64,000 bases of DNA from assembly GCF_002078875.1 (NCBI RefSeq), contig NW_018364561.1, forward strand, positions 1-64,000. Direction: 5' to 3'. Positions 1 to 14,208 of this stretch are shown here, piece after piece. This DNA comes from Numida meleagris (lineage: Eukaryota > Chordata > Aves > Galliformes > Numididae). The position numbers were made by a program, and so were the translations under genes. The number at the start of each line of letters is the position of its first letter. The stretch's first letter is position 1. Under the pieces are notes generated by a model. That model was given only the letters and a program-made list of their open reading frames with translations, was not told the origin of the DNA and ran no database searches.

Positions 1-1667
1 GTATATGTAGAAAAGCTATTTGAATGGTCCACACGTCCACTTAATATAAAACACTAGTATTGTCTTGAAATAAGCAAAGAAGGCATAAGGAATTCAACTA
101 TACTTTATCAGAAGAAATCTGAAGCCACTCCTATTTTCTTTTGTTCTAATGGTCTTTCATGCACTACATTATAATAGGTCTTCTAGAATATTTTTTCAAA
201 ATATTTGTTCCTATTGTCTTTTTCTATGAGCTGCAGAGACTATATTGTTCAGACTAATCTGCATCCACATACACTGTGTATTGTATATACATAATGAATT
301 ATCCCGTGTACCACAGTCAAATAAAAGAGATGACGTAGGTGATTAGATTCATAGTGAAATCAAGGAGCAAACAAAGATATTGTTAACAATTGTGACACTG
401 GGCCTCAAAGTGAAAGAGTAAATTAATCTGATAGTGTAAACACTCCTGTTGCATCTATTCTGCTGATACATTTCTGTTCTGTACCAACATAGAGACATTT
501 AATCAGGACTAGAAAGAAGGCAGGCCCAGCTGTCAGATATGGAGTCACTGTCTGTGTCCCAATAATTAAATACTTTATATAAAAAAAAGATACCAGATAA
601 CAGCAGACTTTCAAATATTCTGTGGCCTGATGGATTAGAATTCTTGTCTGAAGTGGCACACATCTGTCAAAATCTAAATCCTTAATCAAATAGACTTAAT
701 GCTTATCTCTTACCTTTACACATCTCAGGATATTTCTGATGAACTTTCCCGCTGAGTTCTACAAGTCCTTCAGAGGAATAACTTCATTGCTGCTGTCCCC
801 TCAGTCATTTACTTGAGGTGTGGTATCAAGCATACTGAACATATGCTGATATCAGCATATGAGAGCTCTTCTTTAGGGATTTTCTTACTAGTAGCCAATG
901 CTGAGTTTGTGAAATGAAACTTTTCTCAATGGTAAGAGTGAAACCAAATGCAAGTAAAACATTAAAACTTGTGAACTTGCATCTATCTGTTTTAAAGCCC
1001 TTCCATGTGGACATTAAATATCTTTCTTAAATACCTGTATGTATCTTTGTCAGGTAAGTTTTCGTGAACAGTGACTCAGGAATTGCCTTCTTTCTTGTAA
1101 TGGACAGTCATGTTTTCTTGTATTTATCCATTTAGCACTTTGCTAACTCCTCACTCTTCTCACCTGACTCCACAAGTCTTTATGATATCATGACAGACTT
1201 CCCATGTAATAAGTAGAACTAGGCATTTTTGACTTCTCATCCTGTTTATATTTCAGCTTCTTGTCAAAGTTAAGTTGCAAAGTCTATATCAATACAGTAA
1301 GAATCCCAGCAGTCAAGCCAGCACTAAACATTCGGAGCAATTTAATATCTGCCATAACCACGTAATATTTGCCACTTATGGAAATGGAAGGGAGTTAGAA
1401 AATGATTTAATAAACCACTCAGTGATCCAAAGGTTGACTCGTTTCATGGCTTTGATGAACTTGTAATCTTTCCTTGTGTTTGGCAATAAAAGAAGTGTTT
1501 GTCACCTGCACTGTTCTTCAGAAATAAGAAGTTCCACCACTCCACAACAGCATTGCAGATCTTAAAAATGGCAGGAGTTCTGTCATTCATCCATAATTTT
1601 TCCTTCTTATTTTAAAATGAATTTGATCAGATCTCCGTAACATGGAAGCTTATTTCTGTATTTTATC
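1..1667. other. Unique AT-rich non-coding sequence
   Basis: No transposon signature, RNA gene or credible exon is visible. Open frames are short, scattered over both strands and show no recognisable domain. Confidence 0.6.
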
Positions 1668-2845
1668 ATAGAACTATATAATCACAGAATCATGGAATCA
1701 CAGAATCATAGAACCGTAGAATCTTAGAACCATAAAAGCAATCAGAGAATGGATTAGGTTGGAAGTGATCTTAAAGGTCATTTAGTTCCAATGCTTCTGC
1801 TGTGGGCAGGTTTGTTTGCCTGAGGCCCCATCCAACCCGAGCTTGAACACCTCCAGAGATGGGGATTCCACAGCTTCTCTGGGCAATTTGTGTTTCAGTT
1901 CATTAAATTTTTTCCACCTAACATGGTAGACTAAATCTCTAGTCTTTCAGTTTAAAGCCACTCTCTCATGTCCTATCAATATCAGATGTAAAAATTTGTT
2001 CACCCTCCTGCTTGTAACCTCTACCCAAGTACTGGAAGGCCACAATGAGATCTCTCCTGAGTCTTCTCTTCTTCAGGATGAATAAGCACAGCTCCGTCCA
2101 CCTTTCTTCAAAGGAGAAGTGCTCCAGCTCTCTGATTAACTTCCTAGCCCTCCTCTGGACCCACTCCAACAGCTCCATATCTTTCTTGTGGTAGGGGCCT
2201 CAGGCCTGGATGCGGTACAGCAGATGAGACCTTAGGAGGGCAAAGCAGATGGGGACAATCACCTCCCTTGCCCTGCTTTTCGCTCCTCTTTTGAAGCAGC
2301 CTAGGATACAGTTGGCTTTTCAGGCTGCAGGTGGACACTGCAGGCTCATGTCCAGCTTTTCATGCACCAGAAACCCCAAGATCTTCTCAGAGCTTCTCTC
2401 AGGGAGCTCTTCTCCCAGTCTGTACTCATAACTGAGATTGCCCCAACCCAAGTGCAAGATCTCATTAGGTTCACATGGGTACACTTCTCAAGCTTGTTCA
2501 GGTCCCTCTGGATGGTACCCCTTTCTTCTGTTTTATCAGTTGCACCACTCAGCTTGGTGTAGTTTGCAAACTTACTGAGGGTGCATTAAATTCCACTGTC
2601 TATGTCATTTTGAAGAGCACAGGTCCTACGATGGACACCTGAGGGACATCATTCAGTGGCCCTCACCTGGAAACAAAGGTATTTATCACAACTGCCTGGC
2701 TGTGGCTGTCCAACCAATTAATTATCCATTATTTAGTCTACTCTTCGAACTCATCTCTCCAACTTAGAGATAAACATGTTGTGTGGAACCATGTCAAAGG
2801 CCCTGAAGAATTTCAGATAGATGACTATGTACTCTTTTGAGAATA
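1668..2845 (-). mobile_element. CR1 LINE, 5'-truncated, minus strand
   Basis: The element reads leftward. Its 3' end is the tandem cacagaatcatagaa-like run at 1668-1735, followed by the CR1 3' UTR phrase for 'ttggaagggacctt...gatcatctagttcca' in decayed form. Further right come the ORF2 C-terminal tail (residues such as MELLEWVQRRARKLIREL encoded at about 2120-2178) and the reverse-transcriptase palm. The segment at 2551-2573 encodes the palm motif that is FADD in better copies, here read as FANY, so the catalytic aspartates are lost. The copy ends in the RT region near 2845, a typical 5' truncation. Frameshifts and stops make it a dead copy. Confidence 0.93.
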
Positions 2846-2875
2846 ATATCTTACCAAGGTCAACATAAATAAACA

Positions 2876-2955
2876 CAGAACCACAGAATGGAAGTATAGC
2901 TTCAAAAAAATAACTTCAACCAACTTCATTTGGGCATTGGATAAGGCTCCCTTCT
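2876..2955 (-). mobile_element. Possible short CR1 3'-end fragment
   Basis: The string cacagaaccacagaatggaag followed by a decayed ttcaaccaacttcatttggg resembles the extreme 3' end of a second minus-strand CR1 just beyond the truncated end of the first. It is short and diverged, so the call is tentative. Confidence 0.35.
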
Positions 2956-5900
2956 ACCATGAATATATATTTTATTTTACTTGTTTGAATCTATTACTGG
3001 TTCATATTTTCTCGCAGGTTAAAATGTGTTTAACCTTCAATCTATACAATGATCTTATGTCTATATGACTGATAAAAGCACGTTATGTTGTATACTAAAT
3101 ACGGTGAACAAACTATGCATGAAACTAGTGTTCAAATCTCCTGTTAATATCTCTCTTTTAATGCAGATATTCTTTCTTATTCCATAATTTAATAGCAAAT
3201 GTTCTGCAAAACTTGCAGATTTATGAAAAATTCTGGACATAGCACAGTTACACCATCATACTTACTGAACTACCAGCCAGTTCAGCACTACATATTTTCA
3301 CATTGCTCTGAGGGTAAAACATCTGTTAATTAAGCCAAGCAACATTAGAAGGTGATGAGCTCCTTCTAGATTTCAAGCAAGTAAATATTCATAGCTGTTA
3401 CCTGTGTATTTCTAATTGCATTAATATCAGATTGGTTATTCTGATTGAAAGAGTCCAGTAAACAGCCAAACAACCAAATGATCAGTAAGAACTAATCATT
3501 TTAGGGATAACTAATTGTAACTAATGTTACAATTGCTAGTCACATCAGTATGTTCCACGAGTCAATCCTTTTCTACAAGGAAAATAGTTTCATTGATTTG
3601 GAATTCCAAATAAAACAAATAATGTTCTAAAATATTATTGTAATACATGCTTCACACAAAATATTATTATTTGCTGTTTTTAACCAGTGAAAAATATCCT
3701 GTATTTGTAACTGCATATGTCAGAATACCTTATGTATCTCCAGGTCTTCAAGTTAAGAATACCTGTAAGCATGCATGTAATTGTAAGCACAGGATCCATG
3801 TTACGGAGCCAACAGGTATCTGAATTGAAGCCTGACATAAAGCCAGTAAAAATAAGCAAAAGTGTAGCCTTTAACTTGCTACCTCTTCCGTAGGTCAATT
3901 CTGCATGCCAAAATATTCATCCATAACAAATTTTGGTACAATATTTTCCCTAGTTTCATTTAAGAAACTTAAGCATTGGTTTAAAGAGCTATAGGAGAGT
4001 CTATCCTCCATCCTATCCTGGCTCCCCAAATTTCTCTCTAAAATGCTTTGTGCTGCTCTGGGAAGAGATGCAGTGGGGCCAGTGACTCAAGATTCTCTAG
4101 AGACACCTCCTAAATGCTTCTCTTAGAAGCTCTGCTGCTCAATCTATCTCTGTTTCATTTTCCTGGCTTTTTTTTTTTTTTGTCTGTCTGAATGTTATGT
4201 CAGCACTCACAGTGGAGATAAAAAGAGACAGTAGATAGGTTGAAATCCAGCTGCATATTCCTCTCCAAATTTTACTAAAAGTAAACAATTTTAAGAGCTT
4301 GTGTCGCCCTTTTAACATTCTATTGAGTTATATCTGTTATTCAAACTGTTTGAATTCACCTTACTGCTGGTGTACCTTTTGTAAATGCAAAGACACTAGT
4401 AGGATATGCTGGTTTTGTGATCTGTGTGCAATAGCTCAGACTGTTATTTTGAACCATGAAAAATCCCTTGGCAGTCCCTTAATGTTCATATAATTAATAA
4501 AATATGATACAATATGATATTATATATATATATAATATACAATATATTATGTATATATATATAATATATATTCTGCTATGTTAAACACCCTTCAAAATTT
4601 GCGTATTTTTAAATGAACTTTTATGTGCATGACTTCTCCTCTTGTAGTAAAAGGTGAAGAATAATTATTGGCATGATGTAATTCACTTGGAAGATGAATT
4701 GTAACATACTGCTCTAGCTGTGACTAACAGGTAACGCTTCTCACAAAGCTTTGTTATTTTATAGTTTGGAGAGTAAATTATATTGACTAGGTCCTTCACT
4801 GAAAAAAAAAATCAGAGCTCTATCTCCAATACTTTGATTTTAGTTACATCCAACCAGGTTAGAGATAATATTTTAGGGCACTGATCTACAGTGAAAATTA
4901 GAAATGTGCCTGGAGTCAGGTTCTAAGTGAGTGGATATCTAACAACATTTAGGAAACAAAAATGGCCACCTATTAGCAGTGCTCAGAATGAAAAAAAAAA
5001 AAAAAAGACCTCTGATATATTTATAAAATGGCAGGTATAAGACACAGTAAGTAACTCTCAAAACACGCCGATAAAATGAATGGATTTGGTATGCATGTCT
5101 AATGTTGTTCAGTAAAAAATCATGCTGATTAATAGGAAATTTACAAATCATGCTGACAAGACATACAAATAACTTTCTGCTTGCAAGACTTGCAAGCATC
5201 TTGTAAAAAATCAGTGCTCTGCGAAACGAGTGCTTTCCACTCCCAGAATGTCCAGAAATAGATTCCGTTTTTAATGATAATTTTGGCTATCTTTTCAGGA
5301 GGAAACATATTTTTAAGTCAGCAAAAATTTAAGGGAAATGTAGAGTTGTGAAAAATACTTGTCAGAAAATGAGATTCTTCAGGCTTCTTAGTTTGTCTAC
5401 CTTTTTATTGTATAGAGTATTAATTCTTATGGATGGCTGGGTAAAGCTTTCTTCAGACAGTGCTATCCTTCTCACAAAATTTCATGCTGAAGATATGAAT
5501 GTGAACAGCAGCAAGGCAAACTAATGAAGAGCTTGGATCACAGCACAGCAAAGTTTAATGTCTTATTAACAACTTCAGTACTTTATCATACCATAGGCAA
5601 CCAGCACCATAAAACTAGATTAAAATGGTGAGGATTTGGGACTGTAGTCCAGAAACATTTTCCTTAATAAATAATGGAATATAATTTAAACAATCTTGTG
5701 ATCAACTGCTCTTTTAATATCAGAAATTATTTCACACCTACATTAGACGTTCATCATCTCCTTCAATTGCATTTATTGTGGGTGACATTCTGAAAGTTTC
5801 GTTTAATAATCAGTGATACAAAGAGTATTTCAACTTCAAAAAATATTTCCTCCAACAAGGAGACTGAGAAAAACACAGAGCAGTAAAAATGTGCCTATTT

Positions 5901-6261
5901 TGCATTGTTTAAGACTTGACCAGGAAGAAGAAGATAGGGCAGACCATGAGGTAAGCTCTTAGAACAAAATTTTTGCTGTTTTTCCTGCCACTCTGTGTTG
6001 CAGTCTGTTTCAGCTGTGAATCTGCTGGCAGGAGTGATTATTGCTATGCTGTTAAACAAGAACATGGGAGCTAATTGGTGACAATTACCACTCTTTTGCA
6101 AACTACTCTGTGTATTTCTTACCAACAGAATGGCAAGTTGTCCGTCAGTGTTCAGGGGTTGGTAGTAATTAATGTTTTTACACCACAGAAATTGATTTTG
6201 CTACATTTAGAAGAAAAGTATGTCACTTGTTTTTTCTGTCTTATAAAACAGAACCTTATGT
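2956..6261. other. Unique AT-rich non-coding sequence
   Basis: No recognisable element except homopolymer runs (T-rich near 4168, A-rich near 4990) and the AT microsatellite listed separately. No exon-like segment that I can support. Confidence 0.6.
4518..4572. repeat. AT-rich microsatellite / imperfect (TA)n
   Basis: Alternating T and A with occasional interruptions (tatatatatataatata blocks). The tract is nearly self-complementary and could form cruciform or hairpin structures. Likely length-polymorphic. Confidence 0.85.
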
Positions 6262-6580
6262 CAGCCTTTCAGTTCTTACAGCAAGCCTACAAAAATGATG
6301 GGGAGCGTTTTTACCAGTGCACACAGCAAGAAGACGAGGGATAATGGTTGTAAGCAAACAGAGAATGTGTTTAGATTAGATAAAAGGAATTAATTCTTTT
6401 CCATGAGTGTGCTGGAACAGATTGAAATAGGCTGTTCAAAGAATACTGTGGATGTTCCATCTTTGGAAGTGGTCAAGACCACGTTGGGTTGGACTCTGGG
6501 CAGCCTGGTCTAGTGAGAAATGTCCCTGTCCATGGCAAGGTGGTTTGACTTGCAGCACAAAAGTCTATGATTCTATGATT
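6262..6580 (+). mobile_element. CR1 LINE 3' fragment, plus strand
   Basis: Reads rightward. It begins in the end of ORF2 (a decayed 'agcctacaa...gatgg...gag' segment at 6282-6305) and continues through the 3' UTR ('gatgttccatctttggaagtgg', 'ctgggcagcctggtctagtg', 'ccatggcaagg'). It ends in the diagnostic repeat tctatgattctatgatt at 6564-6580. Strongly 5'-truncated and diverged. Confidence 0.92.
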
Positions 6581-9500
6581 TTAACATAAGGTGGTCACCT
6601 AGGTTTATATGCTCATTTCCTACTCCTGTGTCCATGATATATGTCACTGTATTACTTTCAGCATGCATATATGTGACATTTTGGTAACATAACATCAGAT
6701 AGGAAGATAGAGAACAGAAGAAGAAAAAATAAACTTCCTGCTGCCAGAGCAACGCATGGAGATCCATTTAAAGCACAGACAAGAAAGGAAAAAACATATG
6801 CAAAGAACTGATGCTAACTAGAAAAGGCTAAAATATAGAAGATCTAGCAAAACACTGATTTTTTTAAGATAGTTTTGAGTTTCCTGACTCCCTGTTGTGT
6901 AGACAAATCACAGTTCTTCAGATGTTTACACTGAAAATTCACAGGTTGTCTTTCTCACATGGAAGATTTTCTTTTCCCTCTGTAAATGAATTCTGATTAT
7001 TCCATCCATGCATTTACCAGGCAATTATCTTTGGAATTATGTTCATCTTTCTCTCTTTTTCTCACTATTTATTTAACCAGTGTCTTCTAAATTGATCTGA
7101 AGCCAAGAGCTATTGTATGTGGTGAGTATACAGTGTGCTTGTGATATGTTCTGGGAGTGCAGAGGCTGTTATGGGAGGGTCAAGAGTAAGGAGAATGCTG
7201 ATTAACAGAAAGAGAGTAAATGTGTAGTGATGTGAGAGATGCAATAGTTGGATTATTTTTCTGCATCTCTTTCACATTCTGTGCTTCCTTCTCTTGGTCT
7301 AAGAAAACTTGACCATCCCTGTAGTATGAAAATAATCATTGCAGTGTGTTGCTTATCTATTAAAGCTAGTTCTCTATAATGCTGTTCTACCTGTTCTTTC
7401 CAGATGGTCATTCATCATTGTCTTAGAGGGGAATTGTAATTCTCTTTATCACTGTGAATGTGCTGGTTAGGGAAGTGAATGTAAAGCTGTGAAAGGAGAA
7501 AAGATCTATGACTCCACGTGTTTACACTGCTTGTTTAGGAGGCCAAAGAAATTAATTCACTTTATCATTGCAATATGATGAAAATGATCATTCATTTCAG
7601 ATAGTACTGAAGTGATGTAAATTCCTATCTCACATTAATTTTTAATAATACTACAGTTCTGTGTTTCTGTGTAAAGTAACAAATTTGAAATATTTCATTT
7701 TCCTGAATTATGTAAACATCTTTATCTTAAGTATTTAACTCTGGTTCATCAATTTTTAGCACTCCCCCACATAATTCATGAATTATATTTACACCTCCTA
7801 AAAAGAGTTCACTCGATCCATTTGGCTCATTTTATCTTTCCAAGTGATCAAAGATTTCTCATTGTATGCCACAGACATAGCCAATGCCATATCAAGGAAT
7901 TGAATGGGATGGAGAACAGATGAGAACCACTTCAAGAATTCTAAATAAGTTGCAAGAGCTAAGATTCTGGCACACTACAGGATACTCTTTAGGATATCAT
8001 GCCACGCCTGCCAGATCCATACAGTTTTGACACGTGTAATATATATTTTAATACATAAAGAAGCACAGCTTAAAAATAACACCAATTTCATTTTCAGAAT
8101 AATTAGAGCAACAACTCAAGACCTATCTGTGTAACTTAACACATAATTTTCCATTCTCTTTAATGATTGTGACAAGGAACACATCTTTCTAATTGCTGTG
8201 GAGCATCACAAAAAGGTTCATACTTTATATTTACCTTCATAGCTTTTAAATAAGCATGACAGAAAGCAGATGAAGTCAGAAAAACATGAAATAATTAAAG
8301 AAATTAACATCTCACTCTAGCTCTTGACACCTGTACTGAACCAAATTGGTAGGTACATCTGAGGCAGATATACTCCTTTCTGCGTGACCCTGTAGCTCAC
8401 ACAACAAAATATGTTTTTTGTTACTTTCAATTTGCATATAATGGATGTAATGCATCTAAGCAAGGTTAGCTGATGTGCATTTTGCTTTTGTTGTTGTTTT
8501 CAATAGAGTAGACAATAAAGCAGATGTTTGAGTGAAATTACCTGTTCTTAGCTTTAACAACACAGGTTGAACCATGCTCTTTCTCTCAGTTTAGTAAGAC
8601 AGCAACATAAACAATGAAATGACTGGTAATGCTGCTTAAATAATAAGTGCTTAAATAACACAAGCATCTTCCCTATAACTGAAATAAATTTCCTGGTTTT
8701 TTTTTTGTTTGTTTGGCTGTTTTTTTTGTTTGTTTGTTTGTTTGTTTTTTGACAGAGTAACGCTGATGAAAATAATTTACACTGACAGGAATTGCCTTAT
8801 TTCAAGATGGTATAGCTTAAGGAGATTTGGGGTTACAAATTGGAGATAAGACAATAGTAAGAGACAGCTTAGGATTTTGGACCAAATCTTTCTTCAAATT
8901 GAAAAAAAAAATCACCCTTTTGAGCTGATAAGATTCAGGCTACACAGGAAATGGATTTTACAGTGCTCTTTCATTTCTATTTCTTTTACTCCCGTGGTTA
9001 TCTGATTCTCTTCTATAAGCAAGCTCACTCACAAATTCCTTTATTCTTCACAGGAAAAACAATTTAGCAATGCTTCCCACAGAAATGCGTTAACAGATTT
9101 TGTTCCTAACTGCAGTAGAATGCAGAGGGATAGTAAGACTCTACATCCTAGACATTCAGAAAGACTAATTTACCAACATATGGGGTGATAATTGATAAAA
9201 TGATGTGTAATAAGGGGACAACAGAATTAACACATGATTTTGAAATATTCATAAAGCTGGGGCTCTGTATTATGTGCGTCATAGCCCTTGATTTATTTTT
9301 TGAGAAGAATCTCTTCTGAATTTCGATCTTTTTAGTCACATTTAGAAAGTTTATTTCCACTCTTTCTGAACTGTGTGAAGTTCACACTGCTATGTATGAA
9401 CGAACGTGAGATGTTGATTACTGATCACCAAACACATGCCATTTAGACAGAAGCAGAATTTACCGATCTTGCTTGTTATTTTGTACAAGTACAAATAAGA

Positions 9501-11083
9501 GATAAATACAAATATCGTTTCTCTCCATTATGGTTGTTTTAATTCTTCTCATATATAACGTTTTCTTTAAACATTTCGCTCCTATCATTCTTTTTCACAC
9601 AAACTGATATGCTTGTTTACCTGTAATGAAGGCACCAACTTTTTCTTGATAAATATAGGAGTTGGGACAGATATACAAATTACTGCAAGTCAAAATTAGT
9701 TATTCTCACATACTTGAGGTTATTGAACTAAAGTATAAAAGTTCTTATAAAAGTTCAATGATTGCTCTTCTAATGATTGGTTAAGTCATCAAATTTTTGT
9801 ACTTGCTACCTTTTCTTCCATAATCAGTCTCTGTGTTGTGCTGTGTGTTAAAAAAAGAATAGGCCAGTTTTATACCAATTTCATGGACCACCTTTCATTA
9901 CTGTTTCCACTGTGTCCTTGACACTGAAGGATTCTCACCTTACTATCTGCTTATCACAAGTGCTGTGGGCCCTGAGTACTGGGATTATTTATATCTGCTA
10001 AGTCAATACTCCTTCCTGATGAATCATAGAACAAGCAGCATTCTCTTCATAGAGCTCTGCAACCCTGTCAATGCAAATTTTAATTTCTCTTTTATTCTGC
10101 TACTCCCGCACACTCAATTGACATATAAAGAGATTAGGAATCAGTACCAAATGTCCCAAAAAGGAGAAAAGTACAAGTAACTGGGTGAGGTAGTGGACTT
10201 TGTGCTTCTGCCACAGAATTATTTGTTATGCTTAGATGTAGAAGGGAGAAACACTGTAGATCTGATTATTCCATGCCTTTATAATCCGTTAGAGCAGAAA
10301 GAAAAATATGAATAATTATGAATTTAATCTGAAGAATATCCTACAGTAGGTATTCCAACTACAGACATATTTTTGGAGTTCTGTAGGGCTGTGATTATTT
10401 AAAACACAGGAAAATCAAGTTACAAGGATGTTGAAGAAAATGGATTTGTGCTAATCCATTATTTCATTTCTTAAAAGAAAAATGGCCATAGGAGACAGCA
10501 ATGTTGTGAAGAGATCTGCTGCTGGTTTAGAGAATACACTGATCTTGAATTCAAACTTTGAAGTTTAGAAATAGGTCTTTATCCCTCTTACTAAGAGCTA
10601 ATCTCAGCAAAGTCTTAGCTAAAGTGCTACTGCAGATGTATGTGCTATTCTGATGCATTACTTCCAGAGCTTTGAGTGATTCAGTTTCCTCATGGTTTTC
10701 AGAATTTTGTTGGAATTTTTGAAGTGTCTCTCAAGACTTCAAACCATGCAATGAACGTGATGTAACAAATGGAAAGAGAACAACAGATAACTTGGACAAA
10801 CATCAGTAATGAGCTATTAAAATGATGTACCCAGGTGGTAAAGATTCTGAAGACTTAGCTTGCGATGTAAGTTGTAAAGACCATTTTTGCATCAACAGAG
10901 GTGCACTGATGTGATGATAGTTTGATTTATTATACAAGTAGAACAAAATGTCTGTTTGTGTTTCATGTGTTTGAAACACTGTACTATCTCTTGGTCATAG
11001 AAATCACCATATTTTGCCAAATTCTTCTGCAGTAAAAAGTAGGGGAAAGGTTTTAGACTAAAAGAGACACTTAGATTATATGT
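6581..11083. other. Unique AT-rich non-coding sequence
   Basis: A 4.5-kb stretch in which I see no transposon, RNA gene or convincing exon. The only simple repeat of note is the GTTT tract listed separately. Confidence 0.6.
8697..8750. repeat. (GTTT)n microsatellite in a T-rich tract
   Basis: Poly-T runs interrupted by repeated gttt units, including five consecutive units near 8728-8747. On the minus strand this reads as (AAAC)n. Confidence 0.85.
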
Positions 11084-11298
11084 TAGAAGAAAATTCTCTG
11101 TTTAGTGGATGGTGAGGCACTGGAATAGGTTGTCCAGGCAAGCTGTGGATGTGCCATCCCTGGAGGCATCCAAGGCGGCACTGGATGGCACTCTGAGCAG
11201 CCTGCTCTGGTGGCTGGCAACCTTGCCCATGACAGGGGGATTGCAATTGGATGGGCTTTAATGTCTCTTCCTAGCTGAGCCATTTTATGTTTCTATGT
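11084..11298 (+). mobile_element. CR1 LINE 3' fragment, plus strand
   Basis: The 3' UTR of CR1 is clear: 'ggtgaggcactggaataggt', 'gatgtgccatccctggaggc', 'ctctgagcagcctgctctgg', 'aaccttgcccatgacagggg'. The terminal cattttatgtttctatg repeat lies at 11281-11297. About 210 bp remain, with no ORF2 domain left. Confidence 0.93.
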
Positions 11299-14208
11299 AA
11301 AAATGGTGATTTGAACCAGAAATTTTTGCTGCTGAAGCAGTGGATGTACTACTGCCATATCAGACATGTCACTAAGTAGCTATGGTACTTGCATTTAGAG
11401 ATAGTGATATCACTCAGTTTACTCAGAGTTGTTGTCTCCCTAAAACATTAAATGAAATCACACTGCATATCAAAAATTACAAATCAACCCGTACATTTTT
11501 GCACCTTGCATTTTCAGATAAGTCTTCAGTTTCTTCTTTACGTTTCTTAATACACTCAAAACAAATACCTATTTAATTAAAGATTCTCAACAAATCTTCA
11601 CAGAAGTCTTGTATTTTATTGAAGTTCTTAACTTCTATTCTAAGATTAGGAAAACATATTTTCATCTTCATAGACTTGTGTACTGTTCTGGTATACATTC
11701 AAGGCAATTTTTTTTGTATTTGTTGCTGTTTATTATTCTTATTATTACTAAAGAAAATTATCTCCTTCCTCTCTAGAAAGATGACAGAGTGCTAAAATTT
11801 AATTTAGTTGTGGATAATGTGAGAGAACTGATGAATGGCTTAATAAACCCTAATAACAGACAAATAAGAAATAGTGCTAAGAAATAGTGACTGACAGGAG
11901 AAGAACTGCTGGAATTATGTTTGTTTGTTTTGCCTGTTTGAATGTGGAAGCATTTTCATTAATATGGACTCTCTCAGCGACCTCAAAACTAATCCTTATT
12001 ACTTGATGTCCTCAGTGACTAGCTTGTGCAAAATACTATTCACTGGCTTTTGCAGAGTCGTTATGTAGTTTAGGACTTTCTATCACCAGCGTAGCTGAAT
12101 GAGATACTGTAAACAAAGGATGCGACCTAAGTTTATATCTAATGGGAGATTTGCAACATTCTGAGTCCAAAAGGAAGTCAGTGGCAGGTCCACAGATTGC
12201 TTGTAAATCTCTACAAAGATTTTTTTGGTGAAACTCGATGCCCAAGAGACATGCTACAAGTGATCCCAAAACATGAGTCTTCTTGTTGTGAATGTTATGA
12301 AAACAGCCTGTAGGAAAAGTGTACAGCTGTTGAAGTAAGTGAAGAGCATACCTTGACAGCCTACTTATTCTGAAGTTCTAAACGATAAGTCAAGGACTTC
12401 ATGTAAACTATACCAATTATCCTCAAATACCAATTATCTATTGGATAGGAAGTACTTTCTGGTCAGTGTGTTATTAACGTAAAAGATATACACTATCCCT
12501 TTACAATCAAGTGAATCTTGGCTTCTCTTATGGACAGTGATTATTTCAACAGTAAGAATACAGGTTCAGACATTATCAAAGGCATCAAGGAAATTGTTGT
12601 TTTGATAGGGTAAACACTTTTGCACTCAAATTCTGTTGAAGTATTTTCTCCAGAAAGCATGAGATAATAGTGAAAGCATGAAATAGAATTTAGTGAAAAT
12701 CAAATTGCTGAATTCCTCATCCAAGGGTACAAAAGCCCTTTTTCTTCACTGATTGTCCGTTCACTTTTTGGGAAGAGATAAACTATGACTACATTTAATT
12801 TTAATTATACTCTTTTGGGGGACTATCTCGTATTCCTACTAGTACTGAATTCCCAGTTCATTTACATCTGTTGTAATCGTCCTTTGCTTTCTGAAACCCT
12901 CTAAACTTAACAAATAAGCTTAACACTACCCTAAGCCATAAGTACTGAAAGCATTACGTTTTTCTTCCTTGCACCAGTTGTTAGATAGTAAACTGATTAT
13001 AAGGAGATCGTATATTTCTGCTGAGAGCTTATGCATTCCAGAAGCAGGTATCAGCAGAATCCAAACCATTTCCATGCCAGGATTATTAAATCCCTGGATA
13101 AACATGTCAAAGATACCACACAAGAATGAATAGTGGCTTTTGTTGAGAACTTGACCATGTGCATGAAATAATTTCTTTAATGAGTGAGAAGGTCAGTAGG
13201 TAAGAACATACTGTCACAGAGTAAAGATACAGCACTAATTTGTATTATTAATTTCTATGTATCACGGCTTCCTCAAAATCTTTATCTTTCATTAGTAAAA
13301 TAATTGCAATCTTATGGCAAAGGTCTTAGAGACTATTAATATTTGCTAGTATGTTTATTAAGTTATAATATAAGTGGAGTTAAAGATTATTTCTTCATTA
13401 AGTAAATTAAAGATTCGTAGGCAAATGTCTTGCTACCATCATTATAGCTAATAAAAGAAATCCTGACCGATCCTCAGTGTATATTGTTTTTGAATTTCTG
13501 GATGCTGATGTTTGAAGTAGACTCAGAGAACCAGAGGGCAGAACTGTGACATTTCATTTTGGCTTGAGATCTGTCCCTGCAAATTAACTTGTGCTCCCAT
13601 ACAATGCAATATCTCTCAAAGTCCCTGAGTGTAAGTCTTGATATGCAGTAACTGGATTGGCATTTTCACATCTTTTTTTGTGGCATCTGTGACTTTTACC
13701 ATATAGAATTCTAGACTTAGTTATCACAGAATAAGTGGTCCAGTACAAACATTGTTGCTATATAAGCCTCTTGCCTACATAAAACATACAGAAAAAATCA
13801 AGTTATCCAGTAGCAACTAGCTTAAATTATTTCTTATGAAATGATTCTCAAATACATAGGTTTTGAATTTTCAGGCTGAATTTCTCAAAAATTCTAGAAG
13901 AGGTAGTGTTTGGATGACGTTGCATATATAGAGTACTTTAAGATGCAAATCAGTTATTTTTCATCTCCTCAGTAGCTTTAATGATTTCACATACTATGAT
14001 TCTTAGCCTCATGAACATTTGAAGAAGTTATCCAAATAGCTTGGATGGAATTTTTTTTGTACAGCCTACATAACAGATAGAACTCTAGTGAGAGAAAAAA
14101 AAAAAAGACTAAAAATAATGAAACAATAATCCTTTTTCTCCCTGTATCTAAAAAAAAATATTGTTGCCACGCAGTTATTCAACAACCTGATGTCCATCAA
14201 TGTTATGT
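11299..14208. other. Unique AT-rich non-coding sequence
   Basis: No repeat family or gene signature recognised over about 2.9 kb, apart from a short A-run near 14097. Confidence 0.55.
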